Assembly (NCBI GenBank): GCA_027946365.1
Contig: JAPEUQ010000014.1
Coordinates: 744,001-808,000, forward strand
Source of the DNA: Kalmusia sp. IMI 367209
Lineage: Eukaryota > Ascomycota > Dothideomycetes > Pleosporales > Didymosphaeriaceae
DNA: 64,000 nt
Reading direction: 5' to 3'
This document shows, piece by piece, positions 1-12,744 of the stretch. Every line of letters starts with the position of its first letter. Position 1 is the stretch's first letter. Position numbers and translations under genes: made by a program. The notes under the pieces were generated by a model. That model was not told the origin of the DNA, ran no database searches, and saw only the letters and a list, made by a program, of their open reading frames with translations.

Positions 1-1118
1 GAGCTACTGTTCATCAAGCGTGCGACAAGGATAGGAGATAAGTGGAACGGACACGTAGCACTTCCAGGCGGGAAGCGAGATCCAGAAGACGAGGACGACC
101 AGGTCACTGCTGTAAGGGAAGCGTTGGAGGAAGTCGGTATAGATCTGAACTACAACAATGCCATAACTATAGGCAATCTACCACAAAGAGTAGTAACATC
201 GAGCTGGGGCAAAGTACCGTAAGTCCACCCACGCTCCGATTGTATGAGCAAGAACAACTGACCGCTCACAGACTCATGGTCCTCTGCCCTTATATCTATC
301 TTTTAACCTCCCCTACCTACCCTGCCCAGTGCCTTCAGCCCACCGAAGTAGCTTCGACCCACTGGGTCTCACTCCGTGCCCTCCAGTCTCCCTCCCTCCG
401 CACCTACGAATACGCCGATGTCTCCGCACGCCTCGCCAAATCTGAGCTCGGCATAAAACGCTGGTTCCTACAGTCCATGCTCTCAAAGATGATGTTCGCC
501 GCCATCCATCTCGTCCCCTCGAACTCCACATACTGTGCCACGATCCCTGGCTTCGTGCCCGCAGGCCCGCCACCTGATGCTGGGACGCTAGGGAAGATAA
601 GAGAGGTCCTGAAGGGGCCGGAGGTGAGTGCCGGGGGACGCCCGCCATTGCTGCTGTGGGGGTTAACCCTAGGTGTGGTGTCAGACTTATTGGAGCATCT
701 GCCGCCTCATAACGCGTTGGAATTGTGGACGTATCCCACGTTCACAAATTGGGATGTTAGGTTTGTTATGTGGGCTATGTCACATCGATTCCGGACGCAA
801 AAGGCTCTTGAGATGAGCGCTCAAACACCCATAACGCTTGATGAAGAGCCGGAAGAAAGCGAAGAGCAAGAACAACCGGGTGAGGTTGGTATTGCGGGCT
901 TGGGTGTAGGCCGTAGCTGGGGTAGGGCTGGGAGAGCAAACATGGTGGCTAGGAACGCGGCTGTAAACTCCATGTTAGAAGGGTATTATCCTATCGTGCG
1001 GAAAGCGGTGGCTACAGCGCTATTGTGTCGTATTAGTGTGCTCGCGGCTATGGCTGTATACTTATCTAGGAGGTATAGGCTGCGAGAATGGGTGGTTTCT
1101 CTATGGCAGTCCTTGTAG
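1..1118 (+). CDS. Nudix hydrolase, 5' end outside window
   Basis: This is the 3' part of a Nudix pyrophosphohydrolase, probably of the coenzyme A diphosphatase-like branch. Reading starts in frame at base 1 and gives LPGGKRDPEDEDDQ followed by REALEEVGIDL, which is the Nudix box (G-x5-E-x7-REUxEExGU) that binds divalent metal and the diphosphate. A GT-AG intron at 219-271 (donor GTAAGT, acceptor CACAG) joins phase-correctly to the second exon, 272-1118. The C-terminal half is long for a simple Nudix enzyme. It includes an acidic stretch (DEEPEESEEQEQ) and a hydrophobic segment near the end (ATALLCRISVLAAMAVYL) that could anchor it to a membrane. A start at 42 would use GTG inside the Nudix domain and is not real. 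The start codon lies upstream of the window. Substrate is inferred only from the family. Confidence 0.85.
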
Positions 1119-1729
1119 GGTTAGATCGTAGATATGGATTCAACGCTTGGATGACGCTATGTAGAACCCATGTACATAGTCTATGTAACATCAATGGCAA
1201 ATTCTGCAGGTAATGTAACCCAGAAATGAAAGCTATGCTTGTTATCTCACAGAATTCAAAAGAATTGGAAATATTGTCCAATAAGTAAAGCATGGCACAG
1301 GACTATGACCTTTGTACAAGGTGGTTGTGGTCTATTCCTGATCCTAAAAGTTATCACATTGTATGCCATGATTCAAGAGTTATATGAGATCATATAACAT
1401 CAAGCGATCAGCGAGAGAAGGGTAATGTACAACTCTAAAAGAAGGATAAAGAGATCCTACAATTCAATCTGTGACCAAGGACCGTCAACGCGCGAAATCA
1501 ACAAGACAAATAAAACGAAAGTCGTAACTTCGTACTTGCTAGCCGCAAGGCACATCAAATCCAACTGCAGCCTCTCCTTGATCCAAACCAATGCTACAGT
1601 ACCAAACCAAAGTCTGGAGACCTTCCGCATACCATCTTACGGTTACTCAGCCTATGGTGAGTGCGGGGCCTTATACTTGGCACTGACGTCTCGCTCACCG
1701 TTTCTCGCTTCTTCGATTCTCCCTCTCTT
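1119..1729. other. Intergenic, convergent 3' ends
   Basis: This AT-leaning stretch lies between the Nudix stop and the aquaporin stop. It should hold the two 3' UTRs. I see no coding frame, RNA gene or long repeat. Confidence 0.6.
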
Positions 1730-2736
1730 TCAAACACTTTCATGCTTGGGCTCCAAAACCCTCAGCCCCAGAAACACCACACTCCCCAATCCCGCACCTA
1801 GCGCTGGACCCACCCAATAAATCCAGTGATATCCATCAAACCCCGTAACGACAGCGGGTCCAAAACTCCTCGCAGGATTGAGACTCCCACCGGTGTAATA
1901 CACACCACAGAGTTCAGCCACAAAAAGCGTCAGGCCAATGACTAAGGGTTTGCTTGGTCCACCCGGCAATACAAGGATAGTCAGCACAAGTTGAGCTGTC
2001 AGAAACATCTCCAAAAAGAGGCCGCGCGTGACTGAGATGGTGGGCTCCAATTTGGTGGCGGTAGGAAGCGGGCCAGGCAGGAGCGCAGAAACCACAAAGG
2101 CGGCGCAAATACCCGCGATGAGCTGTGCGAGGATGACTTGAATGGCACGAAGCCATTTGATTGCTCCTATGAGAAGGAGCGAAAGGGTTACCTAGAGCGG
2201 GGTGTGAACTTGCTGTTCTGTGCTACAACAGATTTACTTTTTCTATTTCTCGGAGGCGCTGTGGTGTGGTACGGAATTGTTCACGAGACGTGTGACACGA
2301 CACGTAGCCATCGAGATTCAAGCCCAATCGGTGTGTAACACAGTCACGTCGGTTGATGCTAATTGAAGGATGTGCTGAAGAACGGAGGGTGGGAATGACT
2401 TACGGCTGGATTGAACATGCCTCCACTAATGTCCGCAAAAATGCTGACATTTACCGCCAGTGCTGCACCGAAAGCGAATGAGATGTATATGAGTTTGGAG
2501 ACTTGCTGGACGGGATTCATATCAGGGTTACCTGGCCCCTCAGATTCGATGGTCGCAGAGACGATTGCGATTTGCGTGCCAGTGAACGCGAGGAAGAGAA
2601 ACATGAATGTGCCGATGAATTCGCCAATAAAGACCGGGTATTCATGGCGTATGCTCTTGGCTGGCAGAGGAGGTGTAGCAGTGACGGCAGTAGGGGAAGT
2701 GACAGGGAGGGTGCCGTCTTCACTATGCTTGGCCAT
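1730..2736 (-). CDS. Aquaporin (MIP family water/glycerol channel)
   Basis: This encodes a membrane channel of the major intrinsic protein family, 264 residues, near the usual aquaporin length. Exons are complement 2404-2736 and 1730-2191, separated by a 212-bp intron (donor GTAAGT, acceptor CTCTAG). The first NPA box (MFNPA) falls exactly at the end of exon 1 and continues as VTLSLLLIGAIKW in exon 2. The second box reads SLNPARSFGPAVV. Hydrophobic segments such as IGEFIGTFMFLFLAFTGTQIA and the last helix IYWVGPALGAGLGSVVFLGL fit the six-helix, two-half-helix fold. The start was set at ATG 2736; the codon 18 bases upstream is TTG. The arginine after the second NPA is the expected filter residue. 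Whether it passes water only or glycerol too cannot be told. It is transcribed divergently from EMC7. Confidence 0.93.
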
Positions 2737-3705
2737 TGCGAAGAGATCTTTCAAGGAGGACTGGATACGATTCGAGTTGATATGGCAAGTTTCAAACAGC
2801 GGGAGAGGATGGCTAAATTGATTGCTACTCCCCTAGTACTTATAGCTCTTTCATAGATGATAGTCGCTGATAATGGCTCTCAGCGCGGTTCCAGCGCGAG
2901 ACCATATCGACGCCTATGGCAAATCAGCGTACAACCTCTTTTTCGAACCGCATTTGTCGATACTCGCGTGTTTCATGCATGTCCATCCCAAGCGTCTGGT
3001 ATGCCCATTCAGGCGCCCAGACTGATTGGGGTGTGGAACTCGGTCAGAAATTCCGGTGACGGAATCAACCCTTCGGAATCTTGTTCAAGTCGATTGAGCT
3101 GTTTCGTCTAGTGTTTCCCTAGAGTGAGTCACAAAACGAAGATAAATCGTTCAGAAGTTCTAGGCTACTTCAGTATCCAGTGTCTTGATTCATGTGTTGT
3201 AGAAGTATGGAAACAATGATAGGAGTGACGCTTGAGACATGACATCCCGTTTACGCATGCTACATGCGCAAGCGTCGACACCCAAATATCTCCGAGACTA
3301 AAGCTTGCTTTAGGGAATAACGAGGAGATAACGAGTCGTTGTACAATCAGAGGTCGACGAAAACGGGTCTTGGGGGTCTCAGATACGTGCATGCGCTACT
3401 CGGCCGTACATTTCTTCAGATGGTTGAGGGGCGCGTTGTAGACTGAGTTAGCCCAGAGGTCCATGATACGCAAGTGGCCTTCCTTGAAATGTCTTGTTCT
3501 GTGAATGTAAGGGCAGCTGTTCAGGCAGCAATAGTTGAATAAATTTGACTCAGGAGCTAGTCCTACAGCAGAGATGTGAGGGTGATGAAGGTTAGTGAAT
3601 GAACAGCGCACGGATAAACAATCCCCCGTCCCCGACCGGAAGGCGCAACGGCTACCGCTACTCAGCGCTCAGCATCCACAGCATATCGACTGCAACCCTG
3701 ACGCA
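2737..3705. promoter_or_regulatory. Shared upstream region of aquaporin and EMC7
   Basis: About 970 bases separate two divergent start codons. The stretch should contain both promoters and 5' UTRs. I see no further gene and no clear repeat; individual elements were not resolved. Confidence 0.4.
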
Positions 3706-4522
3706 ATGCGAACCTCGATATCTTCTTTGGCCTATTTGGTCCCTGCCGCTTCGGCCGCCCGCTTTATCCTACACATTCCCACGACACAGCTCGTGAACCC
3801 GTCATCGCTTCCATCTACCACCCACGCAACGCTCCAGTCTACAGGTCCCCTACTAGATGCCTATATAACGCGATCAAACTCTTTCAACTTCAACAATGTC
3901 TCAGTCGGGAGCTATCTTGCTACTATCCATAGCCGAGACTTCGTATTTGAGCCACTGCGCATAGACGTCACTCTGGAAGAAGCTGTTGAAGGTAGTGGGG
4001 ATAAGAGAGAGACAGTCAAGGCATGGCAGACGTTCATTGGGAATGAATGGGACAATAAGGGCGAGAATCGTGGGGAAGGTGGTAATGGGTTGGTTATCGA
4101 AGTTCAGCCTCGGACGCCGAAAGAATACTATCAGGAGCGGGCTGGATGTAAGTGCACACGTCTTATCATGTGTAGAATGTGTACGCTGACAACTACAGTC
4201 TCCCCGCTCTCCTTTTTGAAGAATCCCATGATCCTTATGGGACTCTTCACTCTAATACTCGTCTTCGGAATGCCATATTTGATGGAGAACAGTATGTGAC
4301 CAGATACTCCCCTACCAATTTTACGAGGCTAATAGTGATGTAGTGGATCCGGAGACCAAGGCTGAATTCGAAGAGATGCAGAAAAAGGGGGTGATGGGTT
4401 CAGGATCCACCCAAACTGCACAGCAGATTCAAAATTTCGACCTTGCTTCGTGGATGGCGGGCAAGACAGACACTGGCAGTCGTGGTCAGAGCCCTGCTCC
4501 GCCGTCGAAGAAGCGGGGCTGA
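3706..4522 (+). CDS. EMC7: ER membrane protein complex subunit 7
   Basis: This is the EMC7/Sop4-type subunit of the ER membrane complex, which inserts weakly hydrophobic and tail-anchored helices into the ER membrane. Exons are 3706-4147, 4199-4291 and 4344-4522 (237 residues), with introns of 51 and 52 bp. Both junctions restore frame: AGF-SPLSFLKNP across the first and MENM-DPETKAEF across the second. Visible parts in order are an N-terminal signal sequence (SSLAYLVPAASAARF), a lumenal beta-sandwich with SFNFNNVSVGSYLATIHS, a single membrane helix (MILMGLFTLILVFGMPYL) and a cytosolic tail ending SPAPPSKKRG. The first intron keeps the frame open, so its retention would not truncate the protein. 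The ATG at 3706 is preferred because the signal peptide begins there; the upstream open frame starts with GTG. Confidence 0.9.
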
Positions 4523-5940
4523 TTGATGATGTAGTCCGAAGGAAGATTAACGCATGCGGCATATTTGATACAAGACATCAGTTCCACTGTTCATCATATA
4601 AAGCGGTCAGCGACGATTGCAAGTGGAAACCGCACCCGACGTCAAATTGATTCACTTGCAAAATAAGCAGACCAGGAAATGCGGGATACAGTGCATCCGT
4701 CGGGGCACCGTCTTGGAGCAAGTTTATACATGACCAATTAGATACCCAATGTTATGTTGACACCTGTATCATTCATCCGGCCTGCAACATACATACTGCA
4801 AAGCCTGACTGTACATACGACCCTAAAGATCAACAACGCTGCCAGCATTTTCAGAATTGAATAATATACTCACGTCCTCCAGCTGCTCTGGAATCTTTCC
4901 CCTGTTGAAATTCTCAGCACCACCAGGCGACTTGCAAATAGAGTATATTGAACTCCAGTGGCTACCCTATATCTACGCTTGTGACCTCACATACCTGACC
5001 ATCACACCAACACCCGAATTAGCATCGTAGGGGCATCCTCGTCCATCATCGCTATAGCTACTAATACACGTGGCAATGCTCAGATGGATCTACATTATCA
5101 GCCTGTATCCGATGTGAGGCTGGATTTGATGAACACCAAGGACGTGTCTACAAGTGCAGCGCGAAGAGTGAAACTGCTGTAGTTTCGCGAAGGGGTCAAG
5201 GACATTATGTTCTACTTTAGCTCTGGGTCTCATGGAAACGCAAGCCTCTTATTTCTAAGGTGGTGTGCTGATGGTGGATATACTCTATGATCAAGAGGAA
5301 GGAGTTCGTAGGCAATTCCTTTCGTCATTGCCTAGCCTCTGGTACCTCCCATGACAATGCATCCCTAGACTTCTGTGCACGTCTATAATGAGGCTTCCGT
5401 TCAACAGAAACACTGTTCTGTGGACCTACTATGACGGCTTTGACAGGTGACACTGGGATGGACATGGTGGATGAGCGAATACCACAAACAAGGCCCGTAT
5501 ACCGACGTCTAAGTAGTCAGGCGCGTCAATCTCAGATACATATTGTGAAATGTAAATTCGTCAGCGTCTGTTCGCTATAAAAGGGATACCATATTTAGAA
5601 GGATGTAGCGGCGTTGGTAAGGAACAAGATTTCATCGAAAACCTCGTCTGCTCCAGCTACGGCGCCCGGTGAATCGCGCTCTAGGGCAGAATGCAGAGGA
5701 AGAAATGGAGAGAGCACACGCAACTCTTGCGAGAAGCGTGCCCAAGTTTCCCACAATAAACACTGCCCAGAATGAGTTAAGGAAGAGAAGACTCTCCGTG
5801 CGCGAAAAGGTTTTTGTACGGCGGTCGGCTGACCAATGAACGATCCGCTGATTCGCTGAGGCTTGGCACCCTGGAACTTCAGTTCATCATCGTCCAGAGC
5901 TCGGCAAGCAACTCCCATCGCCCATTGCTCTCGCCACACG
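4523..5940. other. Intergenic region upstream of the complex I gene
   Basis: About 1.4 kb without a recognised gene. It holds the EMC7 3' UTR and the promoter and 5' UTR of the complex I gene. One set of small, phase-compatible exons on the minus strand at 4769-5049 is listed separately as speculative. Confidence 0.5.
4769..5049 (-). CDS. Speculative three-exon microgene (48 residues)
   Basis: I do not recognise this product. On the minus strand three short pieces join in phase 0: 5014-5049 (MMDEDAPTMLIR), 4874-4930 (SPGGAENFNRGKIPEQLED) and 4769-4822 (GRMYSQALQYVCCRPDE, stop TGA). The splice signals are a GTGTTG donor with a GCAAG acceptor (83 bp) and a strong GTGAGT donor with a TTTAG acceptor (51 bp). 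The middle piece has coding-like composition. The first donor is weak, and an alternative GTATGT donor lies 20 bases further on. It could equally be chance or part of an unseen longer gene. It lies tail-to-tail with EMC7. Confidence 0.18.
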
Positions 5941-8394
5941 ATGCTGCGGCAACAATTGATCCGCTCCTTGAAGCGGCCTGCGGTGAAGGCAGGCTTCAAT
6001 GGTAGTCGGACCTTTACTGCCTCTGCCCGCAGGCCAGCCGAGGTGGAGATCACTGTCGGTAGGTGCCACTCCTCCGCGAAGGAGGCGACGTGTGCTAACG
6101 AGCTCTGCAGATGGAAAGAAGGTGTCAATCGAAGGTACCGCGGTCCTCACAGCTCATTGAAGCTTGTACACATGTTTCTGACCCTTTTCTAGCCGGATCG
6201 GCCCTGATCCAAGCATGCGAGAGAAAGCCGGCTCTACCGTCCCCCGATACTGCTACCACGAGAAGCTTATGATTGCCGGAAACTGCCGTATGTGTCTGGT
6301 CGAGGTGGAGCGGGCTCCTAAACCTGTGGCATCTTGCGCATGGCCGGTACAGCCAGGGATGGTCGTGAAGACGGACTCGCCTCTCGTCCACAAGGCGCGC
6401 GAGGGTGTCATGGAATTCCTTCTCGCCAACCACCCATTGGACTGTCCCATCTGCGACCAGGGTGGCGAGTGCGATCTACAGGATCAGTCAATGCGATATG
6501 GCGCAGACCGCGGACGATTCCATGAAATTGGTGGCAAGCGTGCCGTTGAGGACAAGAACATTGGGCCTTTGATCAAGGTGAGATACGTATGGCGACACTA
6601 GAGAATGCGGGCTGACAGCGACAGACCTCGATGAACAGGTGCATTCACTGCACGCGATGCGTCCGATTCTCCAACGACGTCGCTGGTGCGCCAGAGATGG
6701 GTTCGACCGGCCGAGGCAATGACCTCCAGATCGGCACTTACTTGGAAACTGCGCTCGATTCCGAGCTATCCGGAAACGTTATCGATCTTTGCCCTGTTGG
6801 AGCTCTCCTCTCGAAACCGTACGCTTTCAAGGCTCGTCCCTGGGAGCTCTACCACACAGAAACAGTGGATGTACTCGACGGTCTCGGCTCGAACATCCGC
6901 GTTGACGCTCGTGGTACTCAAGTCATGCGCATTCTTCCACGATTGAATGACGATATCAACGAGGAGTGGATTAACGACAAGACCCGTTTCGCTTGCGATG
7001 CCCTCAGCACGCAGCGGTTGGTAAACCCACTCATCCGTGTCGATGACCAGTTCCAGCCCGCATCATGGGAACAGGCTCTGGTAGAGATTGGCAATGCCTA
7101 CAAGAGGGTAGCACCCCAAGGGCAACGAGTTCAAGGCTATCACTGGCCACTTAGTTGAGACCGAAACCCTGGTGGCCATGAAGGACCTCGCTAACAAGCT
7201 TGGTTCCGATAATCTTGCTTTGGACCAATCTGGTGGCAGCGAACCGATACCTCATGGTGTTGATGTTCGATCCAACTATGCCTTCAACTCTAAGATCTAT
7301 GGTGTTGAGGAAGCCGATGCTATCCTTCTGATCGGTACGAACCCTCGACACGAGGCTGCTGTTCTTAATGCTCGTATCCGGAAGCAGTGGTTGAGGTCAG
7401 ACTTGACTATTGGAGTTATCGGTGAGGACTTCGAAAGCACCTTTGAATATCAGAAGCTTGGAGCATCAGCTTCGGATCTGAAGAGCGCTTTCACCGGAGA
7501 ATTCGGAAAGCTTCTGCAATCGGCCAAGAAGCCTATGATCATCATTGGCAGTGCTGTTACTGAACACGCAGATGCCAAGTCTATCTACGAGCAGGTGGGT
7601 GCTTTTGTTGATAAGAACAAAGCCACCTTCCAGACTCCTGAATGGAACGGATACAACGTTCTTCAGCGTACTGCTTCGCGGACGGGTGCTTACGATGTCG
7701 GTTTCACTGTTCCATCGCCCGAGGTCGCCAATACCACCCCTAAGTTCATCTGGCTGTTGGGTGCCGACGAGGTGAACGAGGCAGACCTACCGAAGGACGC
7801 ATTCATCGTCTACCAGGGTCATCACGGTGACCGAGGTGCACAGCTCGCCGACGTTGTGCTTCCAGGCGCTGCGTACACTGAGAAGTCAGTCACATTCGTC
7901 AACACTGAAGGCCGAGTACAGATGAGCCGTGCAGCTGTCGGTTTACCCGGTGCATCGAGAGAAGACTGGAAAATTATTCGAGCTGCCTCAGAATATCTCG
8001 GTGCTGAGCTACCATACGATGATGTTGAGCAACTAAGAGACCGCATGGAGGAGATATCTCCTGCCCTTCGGAGGTACGATGTTGTTGAGCCAGTTTCACT
8101 ACCTAGCTTGAGCAAGGTACAGCTAGTGGACCAGAACAAGGGAGCTAAATCGTCGGGAGAACCACTCAAGAAGGCGGTTGAGAACTTTTACTTCACAGAT
8201 GCTATTTCAAGAAAGTAAGTCACACTCATTGGCATTTGCCCCAGATGCGATTCTAACGCTGTTCTAGTTCACCTACAATGGCTCGTTGCTCGGCGGCAAA
8301 GGCGCAAAAGAACCCCAAAACAAATTTCATGGCTGCCGGTTACCCTGATCCCCAGGTCGGTTATGGACCGCAGTCAGGGGCGTTGGCGGCTTGA
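5941..8394 (+). CDS. nuo-78: NADH:ubiquinone oxidoreductase 78 kDa subunit, two frameshifts
   Basis: This is the large iron-sulfur subunit of respiratory complex I (NDUFS1/NuoG), on the matrix side of the inner mitochondrial membrane. It starts with a basic, Ser/Arg-rich presequence ([19 protein letters not shown]). Exons are 5941-6058, 6111-6134, 6193-6577, 6625-8214 and 8268-8394, all with GT-AG borders. Cluster ligands are visible: [15 protein letters not shown], then [19 protein letters not shown], then [10 protein letters not shown], followed by a molybdopterin-type domain. The frame is broken twice inside exons. An extra GA in GCGAGAGAAAG near 6219-6224 separates ..LIQAC from [11 protein letters not shown], and an extra C in the run 7114-7117 separates ..AYKRVAP from KGNEFKAI. 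With both removed the product would be about 746 residues, the normal length. Sequence error in short repeats is the simplest explanation; a recent pseudogene is possible. It converges on the ATP synthase beta gene. Confidence 0.95.
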
Positions 8395-9015
8395 AGGACT
8401 TGAAGGACTTGTATCTTGTAGTACGGAAGCGGGTTAAGAATCCATTTGTACATAGGCTCGCGCGAGGTTGTTTCCTTTTGTGCAAGAAGTAGAGTGTATG
8501 AGAATACCATTTGTTCGAATCTACGTCGTGTTGCGCTCTTGATCTTTGTTAAGCGTAGGCTATCTCATCTATTTTACCAGCACGCGCAGGAAGCAGTCAA
8601 CAAGCACAAGAGTAAGACTCACCCTAAATCTCCATCACTTATTTCACCGTCGCATTACGTATCTCACATCATGCATCAAGTTACTCCAGGACCCACTTTT
8701 CAGTCGACGATAATTTGCAGTCTTTCGACTAGGCCTACATCATCCAGCGCCTTTCCGTCCGTCTTATCTCGCAACGCAGGAATCACACAGTTGAATCAGA
8801 ACTGAGCTAAATTGACCGACAGAAGAAACGGGATCTTCGCATGCAAGATGGATAAGATTACACAGAAAGACCATTGTCCCACAAAGCACCCGTCGGTTGT
8901 AAATGTTCGCCCTTTTGCGCAATGGTATACATTTTATACAGGTTGGAGAGCCATCACCGACGAGCCTTTTCGACACAATAATCCACTCTCACTTTTGCCC
9001 ACACCCATGGGGCGT
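8395..9015. other. Intergenic, convergent 3' ends with a Pumilio-type motif
   Basis: This holds the 3' UTRs of the complex I and ATP synthase beta genes. TGTACATA at 8447-8454, about 50 bases after the complex I stop, matches the fungal Pumilio consensus UGUANAUA. I see no gene here. Confidence 0.5.
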
Positions 9016-10870
<1,855 letters not shown>

Positions 10871-11287
10871 TGTGATGTGGGAGATGGGGTGGTGGTGAGA
10901 GTGGAGTGGTGGTTGGAAGGAGAGAGCTCAAAAGATGAGAAGCCGACACAAGGACAAAGTCGGAAGACGCGCTAGCCGTTCCGAGATTAGCCGTCTTGAG
11001 CTTGCCCAAGCAACGCGACCTAGCATCACGGACCACATAGCAGCAGAACCGCAGACAAACTTTACTCTTCTAAGTGCGGGATTAATGGGTATTATATGGT
11101 AACAACAGGTGCCGCATCACTTTGTATCGCTACTAGTTACTGCGACAAGTCGTGAGCGCCTTATGCAGACAACAAACACGTCAGGTCACAAAAGCTAGTT
11201 CGGTTTTGAAAATTTACAATATACGTCTATTGCTTTATACAGTGAGTTACCACAGGATCTATATTAGAAAGGTAGATATCTAACATT

Positions 11288-11403
11288 CTTATCATTGTAC
11301 TAGATTTGCAGTAGAAAATGTAGGTAGCCGAAAAGAATAGTAAACGATAGAATAGCAGCGGTTCCTCTCCTGCTTTGTGACTCAAAAGGCGTGTAGAAGA
11401 GGG
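11288..11403 (+). repeat. Left arm of a 116-bp perfect inverted repeat
   Basis: The arm begins CTTATCATTGTACTAG and ends GTGTAGAAGAGGG. Its reverse complement occurs at 12629-12744 with no mismatch that I could find, 1225 bp away. Similarity stops abruptly at both edges. No target-site duplication is evident at the outer ends (left flank ..TAACATT, right flank CATCAAG..), so calling it a transposon terminal repeat is only a possibility. Confidence 0.9.
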
Positions 11404-12628
11404 CAACAGAAAAGGTTTTGCCGTTCAGCAACATTTATCAGACTGATCTGATAAAAAATCCGTATTATTTTTGGTCGAGTCTGGGCTAGTAGAGCGCAGA
11501 GGGGGTATTGCGATACCTGGTGTTGAGCTTGAGCGCGCTTACGTCACCAACACGAAATATTGCGGCACTCAGTGCTGAGACATCTTGGGTTGATCATTTC
11601 AGGTGCAGAATATGCGAGTGCCCATAGCTTAGTGCTGCAGTTGAGAGCACAAGCCGAGGCCAGCCTCGCTCGCATACTATGTGACAACGGCGGTGCGGCC
11701 AAATATCTTTGTCGGGAATATGCATTGTCTTGATCAGTCCCGGAATGTGTCACTATATGATGCACAATGAGGAATACGCCTGCGCGGTTTTTTGCATGTC
11801 AAAATCATAGTTTGAGATGCAAGTTAACAGACACCTCTTAAGTTATACCACATCATATAACGCATGCTACGAATCTGTCATAGGGCACAGGGCTAACAGA
11901 GATGTAAGTGAACTGCAAACGTTTCTGGTTGTAACTTTCTGTGCGTGTAAACCTAGAATGCACAATACGAAACCACAATGCGTGAAATCCTACGTTCTAG
12001 TACCGTATTTTCAGCCTTCAATGGATCGCTCAGATAATACATCGATCTCATGCTATCTGCATACGTGTGGCTAACCGACAATCATCCTGCTGCTCATACC
12101 ACCAGATTCACAATCTTTTGTCGCAGCGTTCCTCTCTCCTCTCTCCATGATGTCCGTGATAAAAGTACCAGCACCAGATTAAGGGTATAGCGCCCTAGTC
12201 AAGTACCTCATCAGTAGTACATTTGTTGGCCACTTGCACCAAGACATCCAATACAAACGTAGATAATTGGATTATTTTGCCGGTCCGCACTGATCGGGTT
12301 CATAGTCTAGAACTTCACCAATACCATTGCTATACTGGAATGATTGATCCGCCAATATCTCGGCTGCCATCTTATCGCGGCACCCCTTCAGCTATACACA
12401 AATCGCTAAGTCACTTCAGAAAGCACAAAGCCACCACAGCCCTGACTCCAAATTCAAACCCCGCATGTGCCCATTTCAAAGCTTCTGGGAAAGTTTAGGC
12501 GGAGATCGTGATGTCCGTCATGACGTGCTCGAAGCCTATTATATATGAGCACCGTACACTGCATACAATTGAGCCCTACTAAAAAGAAAACCCCTTGCAT
12601 AATAAGCATTAAGAAACCTTTAATTCAA
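11404..12628. mobile_element. Possible non-autonomous inverted-repeat element, interior
   Basis: This 1225-bp segment lies between the two perfect arms. It has no transposase-like frame, only short open frames under about 120 codons, so it is not an autonomous element. It could be the inside of an inverted-repeat miniature element or simply DNA caught between an inverted duplication. The low confidence reflects the missing target-site duplication and the single copy seen here. Confidence 0.25.
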
Positions 12629-12744
12629 CCCTCTTCTACACGCCTTTTGAGTCACAAAGCAGGAGAGGAACCGCTGCTATTCTATCGTTTACTATTCTTT
12701 TCGGCTACCTACATTTTCTACTGCAAATCTAGTACAATGATAAG
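12629..12744 (-). repeat. Right arm of a 116-bp perfect inverted repeat
   Basis: This is the exact reverse complement of 11288-11403. On the plus strand it begins CCCTCTTCTACACGCC and ends AGTACAATGATAAG. Complete identity suggests a recent origin, or gene conversion between the arms. Confidence 0.9.

Noticed and set aside
3595..3705. Longer N-terminus for EMC7
   Set aside because: The upstream open frame begins with GTG and would bury the signal peptide inside the protein.
11288..12744. Calling the inverted repeat a Tc1/mariner element
   Set aside because: No TA duplication at the outer ends and no DDE-type transposase frame inside, so only the repeat itself is claimed.
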